From Methanobacterium sp. (GTDB lineage: Archaea; Methanobacteriota; Methanobacteria; Methanobacteriales; Methanobacteriaceae), in the NCBI GenBank assembly GCA_028682985.1, contig JAJRAE010000018.1, positions 1 through 7,255 on the forward strand: DNA of 7,255 nucleotides, given 5' to 3'. The notes beneath the pieces are model-generated. The model was not told the origin of the DNA. It ran no database searches and saw nothing but the letters and a program-made list of their open reading frames with translations. The position numbers and the translations under genes were made by a program. Shown piece after piece: positions 4,680 through 7,255 of this stretch (position 1 is its first letter; the number at the start of each line of letters is the position of its first letter).

Positions 4680-5993
4680 ATGAAAATCGCATTTATAATT
4701 GGAACCCGTCCAGAAATAATAAAGATGTCCCCCTTAATTGATGAAGTTAAAAAAGAGGGCTTGGATTATATATTAATACATACCGGACAACATTACGACC
4801 AGGAAATGTCGGAACAATTTTTCCAGGACCTGGAACTTCCCCAACCAGACTACAACATAGGTGTGGGTTCAACAACCCATGGAAAACAAACTGCTATTAT
4901 GCTTGAAGGAATTGAGGAGATACTTTCATCTGAAAATCCAGATATTGTGCTGGTTGAGGGTGATACCAACGCTGTGATGGCCGGAGCACTGGCAGCGGGT
5001 AAAATGCATATTGCTATTGGACATGTGGAATCCGGCCTAAGATCCTATGATAAGACCATGCCTGAGGAGATAAATCGGGTGGTTGCCGATATATGTTCCC
5101 AGCTCTTTTTTGTACCTACAGAAGAATCCGCCATAAATCTAATTTTTGAAGGATTAAATCCCCATGATATTCACATAACAGGAAATACAGTAGTTGATGC
5201 GGTTATAAGAAATCTTAAGATTGCAGAAAAAGGATCCGGGCTAGAGTTGGACCTGGAGAGAGATTATATTACCTTAACCTTACACCGGGCTGAAAACACC
5301 GATAATCCAGAAAGACTTATCAGCATAATTAACGCCCTTCTGGAGCTTAATGAGACCAGGATAATATTCCCGGTGCATCCCAGAACAATCAAGACCCTGA
5401 AAAGGTTAGACCTTTATCATCGGCTGGTTCAGTCGGACCATATTGAGCTTATTAAACCTGTGGGTTATCTCGACTTTCTGGTGCTCCTATCCCATACAAG
5501 ACTGGTTATAACAGATTCAGGAGGGATACAGGAAGAAGCCATAACCATGGACCTACCCTGCATAACTCTCAGATATAATACTGAACGCCCGGAAACAGTT
5601 ACCGCCGGTGGAAATATCCTGGTTGGAACTGATAAAGACCTGATAGTCAGTAGAGCTAAGGAAATATTAGGAAATGAAGAGCTTTATCAGAAGATGAGTC
5701 AGGCCATAAATCCTTATGGAGATGGGACAACCTCCCAAAAAATAGTGGAAATAATCTTAAAGAGCCAACATGAGGGTAAGTTGAAGATAACACCACCAGA
5801 GAATATCGGAGGGATGGAAGGCCGTTTCATATTGAATGTACAAGAAAACATAGACGTCTCAACATATGAGGATAAAAACCCAAAAAGCCGTGTGATTATG
5901 GCTTTTGAGAACCATAAAGCAGTTTTTCCCCATGCCTCCCTTCCACTAAAAGGAAAAACAATCATCCTGGAAAGAAGCCAGTCCAATATTTAA
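4680..5993 (+). CDS. wecB: UDP-N-acetylglucosamine 2-epimerase (WecB type) with a C-terminal extension
   Basis: The non-hydrolysing WecB epimerase interconverts UDP-GlcNAc and UDP-ManNAc in the cytoplasm, feeding ManNAc or ManNAcA into surface polysaccharides or glycans. The GT-B fold is complete: IGTRPEIIKMSPL (7-19), HTGQHYD (34-40), VEGDTNAVMAGALAA (92-106, Asp95), GHVESGLRS (114-122, Glu117), MPEEINR (127-133), LHRAENTDNPERL (201-213, His202), FPVHPRT (230-236), TDSGGIQEEA (278-287) and RYNTERPETV (298-307). These include the Asp, Glu and His residues known to matter in the E. coli enzyme. The core ends near residue 365. The remaining 70 or so residues are an additional hydrophilic segment with beta-like character (RFILNVQENIDV, KTIILERSQ) not found in the usual 365-380 residue enzymes. 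ATG 4680 follows AGGT at good spacing. The mfnD-like gene starts 53 bases later. Confidence 0.93.
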   Translation: MKIAFIIGTRPEIIKMSPLIDEVKKEGLDYILIHTGQHYDQEMSEQFFQDLELPQPDYNIGVGSTTHGKQTAIMLEGIEEILSSENPDIVLVEGDTNAVMAGALAAGKMHIAIGHVESGLRSYDKTMPEEINRVVADICSQLFFVPTEESAINLIFEGLNPHDIHITGNTVVDAVIRNLKIAEKGSGLELDLERDYITLTLHRAENTDNPERLISIINALLELNETRIIFPVHPRTIKTLKRLDLYHRLVQSDHIELIKPVGYLDFLVLLSHTRLVITDSGGIQEEAITMDLPCITLRYNTERPETVTAGGNILVGTDKDLIVSRAKEILGNEELYQKMSQAINPYGDGTTSQKIVEIILKSQHEGKLKITPPENIGGMEGRFILNVQENIDVSTYEDKNPKSRVIMAFENHKAVFPHASLPLKGKTIILERSQSNI

Positions 5994-6046
5994 ATGGAAA
6001 CTAATAAAAAAAATTTATTAAAATTTTCTAGGAGATCGATTTAATT

Positions 6047-7060
6047 TTGAAACTACTTATTTTTGAATATGCCACTGCCCTAGGTCTGGATGATCCATCA
6101 TTAACCGTAGAAGGGACGCACATGCTGAAAGGTTTAGTGGATGATTTAGATAATGCAAATACCAGTTACCTAATATCATCCGACTCACCTGAACTTAAAT
6201 CCAGTAGCAATTGCACACCGATATCTATTAACGGTGATTTATCATTATGGTTGGATGAGAATATCTCAAATTATGATGCCTGTTTAGCTGTGGCGCCTGA
6301 AGAAGACCGGATCCTGTACAACATCACCCATCTTTTGGAGGAAAATAACATCAAAGTAATTGGTTCCTCATCTGAAGCTGTTCTGGCCTGTTCAGATAAA
6401 TATAGAACCTATCAACTACTGGAGGATAAATTTCCCCTTATAAATAGTGAGAAAGTGTTCTTCAATGAACTGAAAGAATATAAAAATCAGATGTCCAAGT
6501 TAGATAAAATGCTGGTTAAACCTGCAGATGGTGTTTCCTGCTCCGGGGTACGTATTGTACAGTCTTACGCAGAGTTCATCAGAGCATCGGCCCAGATTAA
6601 AAAAACCACCAAACTGCCCTTTTTTATATTACAAGATTATCAAAAAGGTGCGAGTGCCAGTGTAAGCGTTCTCAGCACTGGTGAAAAGGCCACCCCCATC
6701 AGTTTAAACCGACAGGATATTTTATTGAAAGACGGCAGACTAGTTTATAATGGTGGTGAAGTACCATACGAACATCGACTCTCAGATGAGGCCCTGGAAT
6801 TATCAAAAAACGCAGTGAAATCCATTACGGGGCTTCGGGGTTACGTGGGTGTAGATCTGGTGATGGATGATGAGGAAGATGAAATATACATCCTGGAAAT
6901 AAACCCCAGGTTAACTACATCCTTTGTTGCTTTAAGAAGGTTGGTGAATTTCAACCTAACTGAGGCCATTATAAACGCATCTCATGGCCGTTTACCACAA
7001 GATATAGAGATAAAGGGTTCTCTCACCTTCCGTAAAGACGATTCAATTATTTTTAAATAA
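6047..7060 (+). CDS. mfnD: ATP-grasp ligase, probable tyramine-L-glutamate ligase of methanofuran synthesis
   Basis: MfnD joins L-glutamate to tyramine (ATP to ADP) early in methanofuran synthesis. The 337-residue protein starts with KLLIFEYATALGLDDPSLTVEG, the opening I associate with the MfnD/COG1821 group. It then shows the ATP-grasp pattern: a pre-ATP-grasp domain to about 110, SDKYRTYQLL (117-125), the nucleotide-binding lysine in MLVKPADGVSCSGVRIV (Lys158), FILQDYQKGASASVSVL (193-209) contacting adenine and substrate, VGVDLVMD (267-274), and the metal-binding ILEINPRLTTSF (Glu284, Asn286). The start is TTG 6047; AGGAG (6030-6034) lies 12 bases upstream, and a stop at 6029-6031 excludes anything much longer. 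It follows wecB by 53 bases. No other methanofuran gene is nearby, so the exact substrate rests on family resemblance. Another amino-acid ligase of the ATP-grasp superfamily is the alternative. Confidence 0.72.
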   Translation: MKLLIFEYATALGLDDPSLTVEGTHMLKGLVDDLDNANTSYLISSDSPELKSSSNCTPISINGDLSLWLDENISNYDACLAVAPEEDRILYNITHLLEENNIKVIGSSSEAVLACSDKYRTYQLLEDKFPLINSEKVFFNELKEYKNQMSKLDKMLVKPADGVSCSGVRIVQSYAEFIRASAQIKKTTKLPFFILQDYQKGASASVSVLSTGEKATPISLNRQDILLKDGRLVYNGGEVPYEHRLSDEALELSKNAVKSITGLRGYVGVDLVMDDEEDEIYILEINPRLTTSFVALRRLVNFNLTEAIINASHGRLPQDIEIKGSLTFRKDDSIIFK

Positions 7061-7097
7061 GGGGCAAGTTTCAATTTTAAATAAAATCATACTTATT

Positions 7098-7255
7098 AAA
7101 TTATTGATAATTATAAAATTGTAATAGTCATTTAACATGTAAATTTATTGATAATTATAAAATTGTAAATAGTCATTTAACATGTAAATTTATTGATATT
7201 ATAAAATTGTAAATATTCACTTAACATGTAATTTATCGATGTTATTAATAGTAAA
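7098..7255. repeat. AT-rich tandem repeat array, 43-45 bp unit, three copies plus a decayed fourth
   Basis: Three adjacent copies run 7098-7140 (43 bp), 7141-7185 (45 bp) and 7186-7229 (44 bp). Each begins AAATT(T)ATTGAT, passes through ATTATAAAATTGTAA and ends TTAACATGT. Copy 1 differs from copy 2 only by two single-base deletions. Copy 3 differs from copy 2 by one deletion and two substitutions. A fourth, more diverged partial copy (7230-7255) runs off the edge. There are no unique spacers, so this is not a CRISPR array. It lies just downstream of mfnD and may be the upstream region of the next gene or a slipped-strand expansion. Confidence 0.85.

Noticed and set aside
5714..5986. Minus-strand 90-codon frame
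   Set aside because: It is antisense to the C-terminal part of wecB and shows no ribosome-binding site or recognisable motif.
7098..7229. Possible CRISPR array at the right end
   Set aside because: The units are contiguous and almost identical along their whole length, with no unique spacers and no short palindromic repeat core.

Overview
The window looks like chromosomal DNA of a methanogenic archaeon, most likely of the Methanobacterium group. The main evidence is a probable methanofuran-biosynthesis ATP-grasp ligase (MfnD type), an archaeal DUF460 protein with an RNase H-like fold, and an archaeal-type UDP-GlcNAc 2-epimerase. Coding DNA is moderately AT-rich, intergenic DNA is very AT-rich, and starts mix ATG, TTG and apparently CTG behind GGAGG-type ribosome-binding sites. 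The assignment rests on protein recognition by eye, not on a search.

Left part (1-890). The 5' end of hisA lies on the minus strand and runs off the edge. It is preceded by an unusual leader: a 19-codon open frame in phase with hisA, with its own strong ribosome-binding site, ending in a hairpin. Upstream on the same strand is a 58-residue unknown protein. Then comes a GC-rich island (about 541-644) that is either a decayed gene or a structured RNA, and a 46-residue single-pass membrane protein on the plus strand.

Middle (890-3073). A DedA/VTT membrane protein on the minus strand is divergent from an mntP-like manganese exporter. mntP is followed after 42 bases by truA (tRNA pseudouridine synthase), probably in one transcript.

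Right part (3230-7060). Three plus-strand genes follow with gaps of 50-70 bases: a DUF460 protein whose conserved N-terminus requires a non-canonical start, wecB with a C-terminal extension of about 70 residues, and mfnD. They may be co-transcribed, but they do not form one obvious pathway: putative nucleic-acid function, surface-sugar precursor, coenzyme synthesis. The window ends in a 43-45 bp AT-rich tandem repeat array.

No mobile element, CRISPR array, rRNA or tRNA was seen. Nothing here is a clear new multi-gene system. The best leads are the CTG start of the DUF460 gene, the hisA leader, the GC-rich island and the terminal repeats.
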